Origin: Chloroflexota bacterium
GTDB taxonomy: Bacteria > Chloroflexota > Anaerolineae > Aggregatilineales > J027
Direction: 5' to 3'
Length of the DNA: 64,000 nucleotides
Assembly: GCA_016234595.1 (NCBI GenBank)
Contig: JACRBG010000026.1
Coordinates: 62,001 to 126,000, forward strand
In this document: in pieces, positions 51,363-61,343 of the stretch
How positions within the stretch are numbered: the first letter of the stretch is position 1
Layout of the letters: every line of letters starts with the position of its first letter
The notes under the pieces: model-generated
Told to the model about the DNA's origin: nothing
The model's database searches: none
The model's input: the letters and a program-made list of their open reading frames with translations, nothing else
Program-made: the position numbers and the translations under genes

Positions 51363-52886
51363 ATGGAACTCTCAACTAAAACTCCTCAACCGCTGGAAAA
51401 AACCAGCTATGAACTCAGTCAACCCGGCAGGCAGGGCGTTCGTGTCCCTGACCCTGACGTGCCATTGACTGACATCCCGGCTGATTTGCGCCGTACTGAT
51501 CTTGATTTCCCTGAAATGGGTGAACTTGAGGTGGTGCGCCATTTCGTTAAATTAAGCCAACTCAATTACTCAATTGACAAAGGCTTCTATCCGTTGGGTT
51601 CCTGTACAATGAAGTACAACCCGAAGATCAATGAAGATGTGGCTCGTTTACCGGGTTTTGCCCATGTCCATCCGTTGCAAAGTCAGGGCACGACACAGGG
51701 CGCTTTGGCCTTGATGTACCGCGTGCAGGAATGGCTGTGTGAGATCAGTGGGTTTGACGCTGTCAGTATTCAGCCCGCCGCCGGGGCACATGGCGAATTT
51801 GCAGGCATCTTGATGATTCGCAAATATCATATTGACCGAGGCGACCACAAACGCACAAAAATTCTCGTCCCCGACAGTGCCCATGGCACCAACCCCGCCA
51901 CCACCACGATGGCTGGATTGCAGGCTATTGAACTGCCGTCCGATAAAAATGGGGATGTGGACTTAGATGTCCTCCGTAAGGCCTGCGAAGATCACAAAGA
52001 TGAACTGGCAGGCATGATGATTACTGTGCCCAGTACATTGGGTGTGTTCGAAGAGCATATTGTAGACATCATTGACATCGTGCATAAAGCAGGTGGATTG
52101 ATGTATATGGATGGGGCGAACATGAATGCCCTACTCGGCGTCGCCAAACCGGGGGAACTCGGCTTTGATGTGATGCACTACAATCTGCACAAAACCTTCT
52201 CAACCCCACATGGCGGCGGTGGCCCCGGCAGTGGCCCAGTGGTCTGCAATGAAAAACTTGCGCCTTTCCGTCCCGGCCCAGTGGTTGAGATTATCGAAGA
52301 AGCCCAAGACGAAGAAGATGCCCCGTTATATGGCTGGGTGATGCCCGATAAGTCCATTGGTCGCCTAAAAGCCTTTCATGGCAATTTTGGGATGCACGTC
52401 CGCGCTTATGCCTATATCTCGGCCTATGGCAGTGATTTACCCAAAGTCACTCAGTACGCGGTTCTCAATGCCAATTACATCCGTGCCCGTCTTAAGGGAA
52501 CGTATTTGATGCCTTTTGACCGGATGTGTGGTCATGAGTTGGTGATTGAAGGACACTGGCCGGATAAAGCGCCGGGGGTTCATGCGTTGGATATTTCTAA
52601 GCGGCTGATGGATTATAATTTCCATCCACCGACCAATTATTTCCCGCTGATTGTGCCAGAGGCGCTCTTGATTGAGCCAACGGAAACCGAAACCAAAGAA
52701 ACATTGGATAGCTTTATCGAAGCAATGCTGAAAATCGCCGAGGAAGCCCGCACTGACCCCGAACTGCTCCATAACGCGCCACATATCACCCCCGTCAAGC
52801 GGGTGGATGAGGTCAAAGCAGCGAAGGATTTGGTACTTTGCTGCCGCCCCACAGTCATCGAAACGGCTGAACCTGTAGCTAAATAG
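51363..52886 (+). CDS. gcvPB: Glycine dehydrogenase (decarboxylating) subunit 2
   Basis: 507 residues, the PLP-binding half of the split P protein. The PLP lysine K277 lies in N-L-H-K-T-F-S-T-P-H-G-G-G-G-P-G-S-G-P, the classic P-protein motif. Also seen are G-S-C-T-M-K-Y-N-P-K near 81, S-G-F-D-A-V-S-I-Q-P-A-A-G-A-H-G-E-F, and the C-terminal P-T-E-T-E-T-K-E-T-L-D-S-F region. Length and order agree with bacterial GcvPB. It is co-transcribed with gcvPA and ends in a terminator shared with the convergent kinase. Confidence 0.97.
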   Translation: MELSTKTPQPLEKTSYELSQPGRQGVRVPDPDVPLTDIPADLRRTDLDFPEMGELEVVRHFVKLSQLNYSIDKGFYPLGSCTMKYNPKINEDVARLPGFAHVHPLQSQGTTQGALALMYRVQEWLCEISGFDAVSIQPAAGAHGEFAGILMIRKYHIDRGDHKRTKILVPDSAHGTNPATTTMAGLQAIELPSDKNGDVDLDVLRKACEDHKDELAGMMITVPSTLGVFEEHIVDIIDIVHKAGGLMYMDGANMNALLGVAKPGELGFDVMHYNLHKTFSTPHGGGGPGSGPVVCNEKLAPFRPGPVVEIIEEAQDEEDAPLYGWVMPDKSIGRLKAFHGNFGMHVRAYAYISAYGSDLPKVTQYAVLNANYIRARLKGTYLMPFDRMCGHELVIEGHWPDKAPGVHALDISKRLMDYNFHPPTNYFPLIVPEALLIEPTETETKETLDSFIEAMLKIAEEARTDPELLHNAPHITPVKRVDEVKAAKDLVLCCRPTVIETAEPVAK

Positions 52887-52898
52887 TTAAGATTTTAC

Positions 52899-52925
52899 AA
52901 AGGCGAGTCACCTGCTCGCCTTTTT
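52899..52925. terminator. Bidirectional terminator between gcvPB and the large kinase
   Basis: AAAGGCGAG (52899-52907) and CTCGCCTTT (52915-52923) pair over nine bases with a seven-base loop. T-runs follow on both strands. It ends gcvPB on the plus strand and the kinase on the minus strand. Confidence 0.75.
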
Positions 52926-55900
52926 ACTCTTGCTCTTGCAGCGGCAATAGTATCTTAAATACACTGCCATGCCCTGATTCACTTTCAGCCCAAATAAGTC
53001 CACTATGCCGTTCGACAATTTCTTTGGCAATCGTCAAGCCTAAGCCTGTCCCGCTCACTTTGCCCTCACTGGCCCGGAAGAATGGGTCAAAAACATGTTC
53101 CAATACCTCAGGAGCAATGCCCGGCCCAGTATCTTGCACCTGAATCAAAACACTTGCTTCTTGGGGAATCACACTAACCGTAATAGCACCATATTCTGGG
53201 GTATAGCTGATGGCATTCACAACGACATTGGTGATGACTTGGTGAATGCGCTTGGGGTCTAAATCAAGATAAAAAGGAGCATCGGGCAATTGGCGACCGA
53301 TATAAATAGATTTTCGGTTGGCTTCCATTTGTTGGTCATCCAGTACCTCTTTGACCAGACGCAGCAAATCCGTCTTAGTAGGCTCAAAGGGAATAATACC
53401 GCGCTCAAAGCGAGAGACATTGAGCAAATCCTCAACTAAGCTAATCATGCGTTCGGTGGTACGCTCAATTACATCAACATGGGTATCCAGCTTGTCGGGT
53501 TGTTTGCGTAGCAGATATAGTCGGGTTTTGAGGTTTGCCAGTGGCGTGCGAAGCTCATGCGAGGCATTGGCGACAAAACGGCTCTTTTGGGCCTCAAGCG
53601 CTTTCTCTTGGCTAATGTCCCGTACCAGCATCAATTGCCAATGAAGAGGAGTGTCTTGGGTTCCAGAGGTGGTACTGGTGACGGCAACTTCCAACTGACT
53701 CCCATCGCGGCGTTGCAGGGTCAATTGGACACGTTGAATTTTTCGACCCGCGCCATTTTGCTCGGCATAGCCCTCATTAAATCGGCTATAAACACCGAGT
53801 AACAGTTTCTCCACACCTTCAGTTCCAAATAGCTCCTCAATTAATTTTCCAATTGGACGAGCAGCCAATTCGGGGAGCGAAAACCCGGTCAATTGGGAAA
53901 AAGCGTTGTTGACAAACTGCACCTGCGATTTTTCACTGGCCCGTTGATACTCGCTATAAATAACCCCCTCACCCATCGCATCCAAAATGGCCTGTAGCTG
54001 GGAACGTTCGCGCTGCAACTCCATCGTGCGCTCAATAACATGCTCCTCTAGTACCGCAGCCTCATGCTCGACACCTTCGAGAAGCCGCGCATTCTCCATT
54101 ACAATCGAGATTTGCGAGGCCAATGTCTCTAAAACAGGCTTATATTCTGGCCCGTAAAAATCTGGTTGCGTGTGATCGAGTGAAAAATAACCAATCACTT
54201 CGCCCATGCTAATAATTGGGGCTACGACCCATGAATGAATCCAATCAAAGGCCTTTATCTTTAAATCTTGCCCTTCATAAGGTAGCCGAGACACGATAAT
54301 TACCTGCGGGTTTTGCATCAAAAGGCGGATAATATCACTGTTTCCTGTCGTAAAGGCAAGGGCATAGACTTCAAGTTCCACTCCAAAGCGATCATAGCCC
54401 ACCCCAACGGAAAGCCGCCATAGCCCATCACGTTTCAGCCATACCCCTGCCGCGTCATAGGGGACAACGCGGGCAATCTGCTCTAGAATCTTGGGCAAAA
54501 TTTCTTGTTGATGGAGTGAACCCGTAAGCACAATGCCAATATCGCGCAAAGTTTCAGCTAATAGGCGCTGACGGCGTTCTGATTCATACAATTGGGCATT
54601 ATAAATCGCAATCCCCACTTGATCGGCAAAAGCAACCAAACGGCCCGTATGTTCCTTTTTGAAAAAACCAGCGATTGAACTATCCAAATTCAAAAAGCCA
54701 ATGACTTTGCCTTCGCGCCGGATGGGGGCACTGATATAAGACTGAATCCACTTCAAGTTAGGTGATACAAGCCAGCTTTCTAGTTCATCAACATTTGGCA
54801 CAATAAGCGGCAGGCCTGTCTCCAAGATGCGGCGCATGTGTGTTACTTCAAGAAAATTTATGTGAGTATTTTGCAGATAGTTGAGTGTTTCGGGGGCATA
54901 ACCAAAAGCCCCTATAATGTTAACGCTCATCCCATCCGGATTAATCAACATGATATTGGCAGAGTCGTGCGGAACGACACGGGCAATATGCTGGAAAATC
55001 TGCGACAAGACCTCATTTAAATCGAGGGTACTGCCAACAGCCGCCGCCGCCGCGCGCAGAGCCTCGGCGAAAATCCGCTGGTCGCGTTCAAGTTCATACA
55101 GTCGGGCATTTTCGAGGGCGAGGCCAATCTGATCGGCAAAGGCTTGCAAGCGTCGAGCGTCGGTGTCATTGAAAAACCCGACCTTACTGCTATCCAGATG
55201 GATAAAACCAATCACTTCTTGCTCGCGCAGGATAGGAGCCGCAACAGTTGACTCGATCCATTCGGCCTCAGGGATAGGTACCCAATCTAAAAACTCCTTC
55301 ACCGATCGAATGGCAAGGGGCTGGCGAGTCAAAATCATATGCTGGAGATTGGGGGTCTTGGCAATCTCGAGGACAAGGCTTTTAATAAATTCCTGCCTTG
55401 CAGGGTCGTCATAGCCTCTGAATTTGGCAACCGTAGCCTGCGTCTTATCCTCATTGAGAAGCATAATGTTGGCAGCATCATAGCGAACCATACGATCAAC
55501 ATTCGCTAAGACTTGGGCAAGAACTTCATCAAAGGTCAGCGTGCTGTTAATGGCTGCGGTAGTATCACGCAGAGCTTCAGCAAAAATCCGTTGATCGCGT
55601 TCAAGTTCTAAGAGGCGGGCATTTTCTAGCGTTACTCCCAATTGCCCGGCAAACACGACTAACCGCTCGCGATGTTGTTCGTTATAAAAGCCGGGAGAGG
55701 CACTATCCAAATTGATAAAGCCGATCACCGTATCCGCCCGCATAATTGGCGCACCAATCCACGAGCGAATCCACTGCTCATTTTCATGCACGACCCAACG
55801 GGGTTCCTGCCGCACGTCAGACAAAACTTTGGGTAAGCGCGTTTCGACCATCTCCCGTAGGAGTGGCATCCCAAGAATATTAAGGCCGATTACTCTAGGA

Positions 55901-58611
55901 AATTCAGCGAAACCCAATCCACCTGCATAGCCATGATTGCCCGCCACATGCCCAAAGCCAGTGACAGGATCAAACAATAGGATGTTGGCCCCATCGTGTG
56001 GTACGACCCGCCCCAAATATTCCAAAATATGATTTAAGGCTTCACTTTGAGTGGCAGAACTACTGATCGCATTGGCTGAATCACGCAAAGCCTCAGCAAA
56101 AATCCGCTGATCGCGTTCGCTTTCGAGTAGATTCACCAACCGGACTTCTACCTGTTTACGTTCGGTAATATCCTCTAACACGCCGGCGACCCGATAGAAA
56201 TTGCCATCGCCGTCATAAACTGGAAATGTCCGTGACCATATCCACCGTATTTCACCATCGGACGGGCGTTTAATCGGGACTTCAATGTCGGTGGCCGCGC
56301 CCCGCTTGCTACGGACAAACATACGACGCATCTGAGACTGGTATTCAGGCAAAACATCAGCTAAATGAGCGGTAGCCGCGCCATAAACCTCATCACGGGA
56401 GCGGCCCCATGTGGTCTCGAAGGCAGGGCTTACATATAGCACTTGAGAAAAATCCGCCGAGGTCATCCAAAAAACTTCGCGGATGTTTTCAGTGAGTTGG
56501 CGAAACCGTTCTTCACTGGCGCGCAATTCTTCAAGGGCCTTACGGCGATCTGTGATGTCTCGACTCGTGGTGATAATCGCCTGCACGGCTGGGTTGTCCA
56601 ACAAATTGGTGGTGGTGGCCTCTAGAATACGCCATGCGCCATCTTTTTGACGACCACGATACACAATTGTTGAGGTCGAGGTGCTTTGGAGAAAACCTCC
56701 TAACAATTCTGCGGTATCGGTTGGATACACATAATCAAAAATACTGTGATGAAGACGGTCATCGGTGGTATAACCAAGAATTCGCTGCACCGAAGGGCTT
56801 TCGTATTGAATAATGCCTTCACGATCAACCAGCGTAATAATGTCTGATGTATTTTCAATGAGGGCGCGATAGTAGGCTTCGCTGTTGCGCAGACTAATTT
56901 CGGCCCGCACTCGGTCAGTTAATTCTTGCTGCAAAGCCGCATATAGATAGGCATTGTCGAGAGCGATAGCAGCTAGTTCGGCGAATCGAGTTAGAAGTTC
57001 GATTTCGCCCGCCGTAAATTGCCGTGCAGGGTCTTGATAACCCAGATTCAAAACACCAGAAACAACCGAACCGACCTTTAGTGGAACACCTACGACGGCA
57101 TGTAAAAATCCCGATGGGACATTTTCATGTCGCTCTTCCCACTTATCATAATCACTAAGGCAGATGACTTGGCCTGTCGCCCAGACTTTTCCGGCTAACC
57201 CGATGCCTAAACGGGCTTCTTCATCAGGATAAATATGCTTCAACGCGCCAATCGCAGCGCCAACCCGCATTCGTCCATCGTTTGGGCCTAAAACCTGAAT
57301 TGAGCCATGATTGGCTTCGACTAATCGAGCGGCCCGTTCCAAGATGTCTTGCAATAGGTCTTTGAGTTTGAGACGACTGGTCAAGGCAATCGCGGTCTCG
57401 TGCAACGCCGATAAATAATCGTTTTGTTGCTTTAGGCGGGCTCCACTGTGCTGCCGTTCGGCCAGTTCTTTTTGTAGGGCAGAATACAGTTGAGTTGTGT
57501 CTAGGGCAATCGAGGCCAATTGACCAAATCGGCCCAAAAGGGCTACTTGATCGGGGGTAAATCGCCGATGGGCCTCGACATAAGAAAGTGAAAGCGCCCC
57601 GAGGACACGGCCTTCTGAAACTAAGGGAACACCAATGGAGGCATGGGCTAAATTTTTGTCGAAAGTGGGCAAACGTCCTGACCAAGTATCATAATCGTCT
57701 AAGACAAGTGGTTCACCCGTCTCCCAGATTTTGCCTACAAACCCCTCTCCACGCTGCAACGCCCCACCCGTTGATTTTTCATAGACCCCTAAGGTAACGC
57801 GGGGTTCAATCCATGTTGCATCTGCCGAAACAAGATAAATATTGCCATGTTTAGTATCGGCCAATTGGGCGGCACGTTCCAAAATCACTTGCAACAAATC
57901 GTCCAGTTTTTGCCGACTCATCAAGGCCAGCGACGTTTCATGCAGGGCTTGTAGGTAGGCATTCTGTTCAGTGAGGATCACTTGATTGTGGAAAACGGTG
58001 TTTTTCCAGTCACTGAGAAGTTTTTGTCGAAGATAGGAAATAAGCAAGATAAACAAAGCGACCACTAAAACAAACTGCCCAGCAAAATAGATTTCTTGAT
58101 AGGTCGGGTTGGCGATTAACTCACCAATCGACAATATCATGGCAAGGCATAACAAAGAAAAAAGGGCGGTTATCCTTACGGGATATAGCAGGCTACAGAT
58201 AAAAATGGGGATAACAAAATAGATTAGGCCTTCATGGACATCATCGGGGGCGTAATCCTTCGCCACAATAATCAAAAGTCCGATGGAAATAGAAAGCAAG
58301 GTCACGATGGAAGCTAGGTGAAAATGACCCGTGTGATTCAAGATGTAGGCCATCGTCAAGGCAACCATTATGCCAAGGCTGACCTGCACGGTTGGCTGGG
58401 CTAAAGGTTGACGAAATTCTAGAAATAGGAAAGGCCAGATATTGGCAACCACCGCAAGGCTAAGAACTATCGTCAGAATTATCGAAAGTAACCAAGTTTG
58501 CTGCCGTCGTGTAAACTCATTAGGAGATGATTCTTGCATGGTAGGGCCAACCCAAAAACCCTTCCGATAGGATGGGCGATCTTGAGTTGATGGGCTTACA
58601 TCTGGTGGCAT
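52924..58611 (-). CDS. 1895-residue membrane hybrid sensor kinase with six GAF and three PAS domains
   Basis: Six hydrophobic segments at about 40-195 anchor the N terminus. Then, in order: GAF1 (230-375), GAF2 (405-555), PAS1 (575-690), PAS2 (695-818), GAF3 (840-1000), GAF4 (1015-1170), GAF5 (1185-1340), GAF6 (1355-1510), PAS3 (1535-1670), HisKA with H1685 in N-A-S-H-E-L-R-T-P, and HATPase (1760-1890) with N-V-V-V-N-A-I-S-Y, D-T-G-P-G-I and G-T-G-L-G-L. GAF3-6 are internal copies, each ending in a repeated E-R-x-Q-R-x-x-A-E-x-L-R helix. No receiver or partner regulator is adjacent. ATG 58611. Ligands are unknown. Confidence 0.9.
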   Translation of the reverse strand: MPPDVSPSTQDRPSYRKGFWVGPTMQESSPNEFTRRQQTWLLSIILTIVLSLAVVANIWPFLFLEFRQPLAQPTVQVSLGIMVALTMAYILNHTGHFHLASIVTLLSISIGLLIIVAKDYAPDDVHEGLIYFVIPIFICSLLYPVRITALFSLLCLAMILSIGELIANPTYQEIYFAGQFVLVVALFILLISYLRQKLLSDWKNTVFHNQVILTEQNAYLQALHETSLALMSRQKLDDLLQVILERAAQLADTKHGNIYLVSADATWIEPRVTLGVYEKSTGGALQRGEGFVGKIWETGEPLVLDDYDTWSGRLPTFDKNLAHASIGVPLVSEGRVLGALSLSYVEAHRRFTPDQVALLGRFGQLASIALDTTQLYSALQKELAERQHSGARLKQQNDYLSALHETAIALTSRLKLKDLLQDILERAARLVEANHGSIQVLGPNDGRMRVGAAIGALKHIYPDEEARLGIGLAGKVWATGQVICLSDYDKWEERHENVPSGFLHAVVGVPLKVGSVVSGVLNLGYQDPARQFTAGEIELLTRFAELAAIALDNAYLYAALQQELTDRVRAEISLRNSEAYYRALIENTSDIITLVDREGIIQYESPSVQRILGYTTDDRLHHSIFDYVYPTDTAELLGGFLQSTSTSTIVYRGRQKDGAWRILEATTTNLLDNPAVQAIITTSRDITDRRKALEELRASEERFRQLTENIREVFWMTSADFSQVLYVSPAFETTWGRSRDEVYGAATAHLADVLPEYQSQMRRMFVRSKRGAATDIEVPIKRPSDGEIRWIWSRTFPVYDGDGNFYRVAGVLEDITERKQVEVRLVNLLESERDQRIFAEALRDSANAISSSATQSEALNHILEYLGRVVPHDGANILLFDPVTGFGHVAGNHGYAGGLGFAEFPRVIGLNILGMPLLREMVETRLPKVLSDVRQEPRWVVHENEQWIRSWIGAPIMRADTVIGFINLDSASPGFYNEQHRERLVVFAGQLGVTLENARLLELERDQRIFAEALRDTTAAINSTLTFDEVLAQVLANVDRMVRYDAANIMLLNEDKTQATVAKFRGYDDPARQEFIKSLVLEIAKTPNLQHMILTRQPLAIRSVKEFLDWVPIPEAEWIESTVAAPILREQEVIGFIHLDSSKVGFFNDTDARRLQAFADQIGLALENARLYELERDQRIFAEALRAAAAAVGSTLDLNEVLSQIFQHIARVVPHDSANIMLINPDGMSVNIIGAFGYAPETLNYLQNTHINFLEVTHMRRILETGLPLIVPNVDELESWLVSPNLKWIQSYISAPIRREGKVIGFLNLDSSIAGFFKKEHTGRLVAFADQVGIAIYNAQLYESERRQRLLAETLRDIGIVLTGSLHQQEILPKILEQIARVVPYDAAGVWLKRDGLWRLSVGVGYDRFGVELEVYALAFTTGNSDIIRLLMQNPQVIIVSRLPYEGQDLKIKAFDWIHSWVVAPIISMGEVIGYFSLDHTQPDFYGPEYKPVLETLASQISIVMENARLLEGVEHEAAVLEEHVIERTMELQRERSQLQAILDAMGEGVIYSEYQRASEKSQVQFVNNAFSQLTGFSLPELAARPIGKLIEELFGTEGVEKLLLGVYSRFNEGYAEQNGAGRKIQRVQLTLQRRDGSQLEVAVTSTTSGTQDTPLHWQLMLVRDISQEKALEAQKSRFVANASHELRTPLANLKTRLYLLRKQPDKLDTHVDVIERTTERMISLVEDLLNVSRFERGIIPFEPTKTDLLRLVKEVLDDQQMEANRKSIYIGRQLPDAPFYLDLDPKRIHQVITNVVVNAISYTPEYGAITVSVIPQEASVLIQVQDTGPGIAPEVLEHVFDPFFRASEGKVSGTGLGLTIAKEIVERHSGLIWAESESGHGSVFKILLPLQEQE
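54552..56118 (-). repeat. Internal repeat of GAF-linker modules in the large kinase
   Basis: Related stretches recur near 54552, 55061, 55572 and 56090, about 510-518 bases apart, each close to gcctcagcaaaaatccgctg on the plus strand. They encode the linker between successive GAF domains. The copies have diverged, so the duplication is old. Confidence 0.7.
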
Positions 58612-58645
58612 TACTTTCGTCCTACTACAAAATCTACTACCAACC

Positions 58646-61246
58646 CTATTTCACTCGTGGTACTCGCGCTAGAATGGTGCTGACCAGCTCATAATTAATG
58701 GTGCCAAGCCGATCTGCCGCCTCTTCAGCGGTAATACGGGCTTTGCCTTGCCGACCAATCAAGACAACTTCGTCCCCGATTTTGACATCCTCAATATGAC
58801 TCACATTAATCGTTGCTTGATCCATACTAATCCGGCCTACAATGGGGGCTTCTTGACCATGCACTAACACATGTCCCCAATTTTTAGGTGCCCGCCGGAA
58901 TCCATCGGCATAGCCCACTGGGATTACAGCGATTTTTTCTGGCCCGGTGGTACGATAGGTTTTGCCGTAACCAATATATGAACCAGCCGAAAATCGCTTA
59001 ACTTGGGCAATAGTCGTTTTCCATGTCAAGGCAGGAATAAAATCTTCGGGTAATTGGCAGTGTGTGCTAGGATGTAAACCGTGCATTGCAATGCCAGCCC
59101 GCACCATATTGAAGCGAGCATTGGGGAACTGCAATAATCCTGCTGAATTGGCGGCATGGATGTAGCGGAAGGTATAGCCTGCTGCTAAAAGCGGCCCGAT
59201 GGCACTTTCAAAGCGCTCGATCTGATAATCAGTGTAATCTTCATCATCATCGGCGACGGCAAAGTGGGTAAACACGCCCTCGACCTCAATATGTTGCATT
59301 TTGGTCAAGATGCGGAAAAATTGGGGCACATCTTCGGGCAAAAGGCCCAGCCGCCCCATACCTGTATCCACTTTAACATGCACTCGAACCGTTGAGTTCA
59401 TTTCCATCGCCACGCGCTCGAAAGCTCGTGCTAACTCAATATCATATAAATTGACCGTCACATCGTAGCGAATAGCTAAACCAGCCGCCCATGCCGGGGT
59501 ATAACCCAGCACCAAGATTGGCGCAGTAACCCCGGCATCCCGTAGCTCAATTGCTTCGTTAATGCTGGCAACCCCCAAATAGGTAGCGCCGTTGAGAAGC
59601 GCCGTTGTACTGACAGCAACAGCCCCATGCCCATAGGCATTCGCTTTGACCACCGCCATCAACTCGACCTCTGGCCCAACGATTTCCTTGATACGCCGAA
59701 CATTATGGGCAACCGCGTCCATATCAATATGCAGCCATGTAGGGCGGGCGGGACGATCCATCCACACTGAATCAAAGGCACTTTCTTGGCGGGCCAATAA
59801 AACAGCGTCGTTCGGATCAGCCAATAGTTCACGCACGACTCGTTCCATACGGGCAGCCTGACTACCCTTTATCAGGACAATGTCATCGGGGTTAAGCTTG
59901 TCTTTGATGGATTGAGCAGCATCTTGAGCAGAATAGGTCATATGAATTTGGCTAAGGGGTAAACCGCTGTCTTGGGCGCTTCGGGCGATTTCGGTAGCGA
60001 GATCGCCTTTGGTCACCAATTCTTGGGTTACTTGGGCCACCCGTTCCCCAACTTGGCGATGTCCACGCAAACTTAAGGCGCCCAATCCGGTCATATCACC
60101 TATGACAAAATAAACCCGCCCTTTTTGGGGTGCAGGCATGGTCAATTCACCCGTTTTGCCTCGGCGGGGTTTTTGAATTTCTTCAAGCCATTCCACCGCT
60201 GAGATGGTGTTTTCCAAATTGGCAGAATAGGTGTCATCGACGATTTGCGCTCCATTGAACCCGTGCAGCGAGCGCATCCGACCCGGCATAGGTTCTAGTT
60301 CAGTCAAAACCCGCAGGCTTTCTTCCATTGGCACATCAAAACACAGCCCCATGGCAGTCGCCATAATGACACTATAGAGTTGATGTACACCCAATAATGG
60401 CGTCCATTTTCCAATTGACCGCTGAGTACCAAACCGCAAATCAAAACCAGTCCTATCGCGCCCGACCAACACATTGTAAGCCGTTAAATCTGCCCCAAAA
60501 GCACTGCCCGTTAAATCTACACTGGCAGTCATGACCGAGGCTTTGGTCGCAGTTTGCATCTTGCGCACAATAGGGTCGTCATAATTCAAGATGGCAATTC
60601 CATCTTGCGGCAAAGATTCTAATAAAACCCGTTTTTCGGCAGCAATACTTTCAATCGTGCCAAAGCGGTCAAGGTGTGAATGGCCGATATTGGTCACCAC
60701 GCCAACCATCGGTTTAGTAGCCTTGACCATCTCAGCCATTTCGCCAAATTGATCAACACCAAACTCCAAAACGGCTAACTGATAATCTGCGGTTAGCCTA
60801 CCAAGAGCCATTGGAAGACCAAAACGGCCATTAAAACTCCCCGGGCTTTTGTAGACTTTATATTTTGTACCGAGTACCGCCGCGATTGCTTCTTTTGTGG
60901 TAGACTTGCCGCTGCTACCTGTAACCGCAATGACGCTGACGCCATATTTGGTGATGACCCGTTCTGTCCAGCGAAGCAAGGCTTTTTCGACATCGCGCAT
61001 GACAATAACGGTTAAGCCATCAGTGTCAAAACTGGGCGGATGGGTACACATGATGCCCGTCACACCTCTGGCAACGGCATCTTCCATATAATCATGTCCA
61101 TCACCCTGATTGGTTTTGATGGCAACGAAAATCTGCCCCGGTTGGGCACGACGTGAGTCAAAACAAAAATCAGTAAAAATTTGGCTGTTTGGCTCACCAA
61201 AAAGCTGACCGTCGGCGGCTTCTAAGATGTCATACAGGTTGATCAT
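58646..61246 (-). CDS. murF-alr: MurF-alanine racemase fusion protein
   Basis: 866 residues. Part 1, residues 1-480, is MurF, which adds D-Ala-D-Ala to UDP-MurNAc-tripeptide: N-terminal F-D-S-R-R-A-Q-P-G, ATP loop T-G-S-S-G-K114-S-T-T, and D-D-T-Y-S-A-N near 337. Part 2, residues 500-866, is alanine racemase: PLP lysine K534 in A-V-V-K-A-N-A-Y-G-H-G, catalytic Tyr760 in Y-I-G-Y-G-K-T-Y, and the R-I-S-M-D-Q motif. The two steps are adjacent in the D-Ala branch of wall synthesis. MurF-Alr fusions are known in Bacteroidota and some other bacteria. It starts at ATG 61246, 35 bases after the large kinase's start (minus strand order). Confidence 0.95.
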   Translation of the reverse strand: MINLYDILEAADGQLFGEPNSQIFTDFCFDSRRAQPGQIFVAIKTNQGDGHDYMEDAVARGVTGIMCTHPPSFDTDGLTVIVMRDVEKALLRWTERVITKYGVSVIAVTGSSGKSTTKEAIAAVLGTKYKVYKSPGSFNGRFGLPMALGRLTADYQLAVLEFGVDQFGEMAEMVKATKPMVGVVTNIGHSHLDRFGTIESIAAEKRVLLESLPQDGIAILNYDDPIVRKMQTATKASVMTASVDLTGSAFGADLTAYNVLVGRDRTGFDLRFGTQRSIGKWTPLLGVHQLYSVIMATAMGLCFDVPMEESLRVLTELEPMPGRMRSLHGFNGAQIVDDTYSANLENTISAVEWLEEIQKPRRGKTGELTMPAPQKGRVYFVIGDMTGLGALSLRGHRQVGERVAQVTQELVTKGDLATEIARSAQDSGLPLSQIHMTYSAQDAAQSIKDKLNPDDIVLIKGSQAARMERVVRELLADPNDAVLLARQESAFDSVWMDRPARPTWLHIDMDAVAHNVRRIKEIVGPEVELMAVVKANAYGHGAVAVSTTALLNGATYLGVASINEAIELRDAGVTAPILVLGYTPAWAAGLAIRYDVTVNLYDIELARAFERVAMEMNSTVRVHVKVDTGMGRLGLLPEDVPQFFRILTKMQHIEVEGVFTHFAVADDDEDYTDYQIERFESAIGPLLAAGYTFRYIHAANSAGLLQFPNARFNMVRAGIAMHGLHPSTHCQLPEDFIPALTWKTTIAQVKRFSAGSYIGYGKTYRTTGPEKIAVIPVGYADGFRRAPKNWGHVLVHGQEAPIVGRISMDQATINVSHIEDVKIGDEVVLIGRQGKARITAEEAADRLGTINYELVSTILARVPRVK

Positions 61247-61343
61247 GAGTTTGTCTCAAAATGAAGATTACACCATATCTAGTATTTTCAGTTTACCTGA
61301 GTTTTGTTTGCAGTGACAGTTAAGACAGTAAAGGAGCATCTAC

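Noticed and set aside
54552-56118. CRISPR-like spaced repeats
   Set aside because: The repeats are about 510 bases apart, in frame, diverged, and encode linkers between GAF domains.
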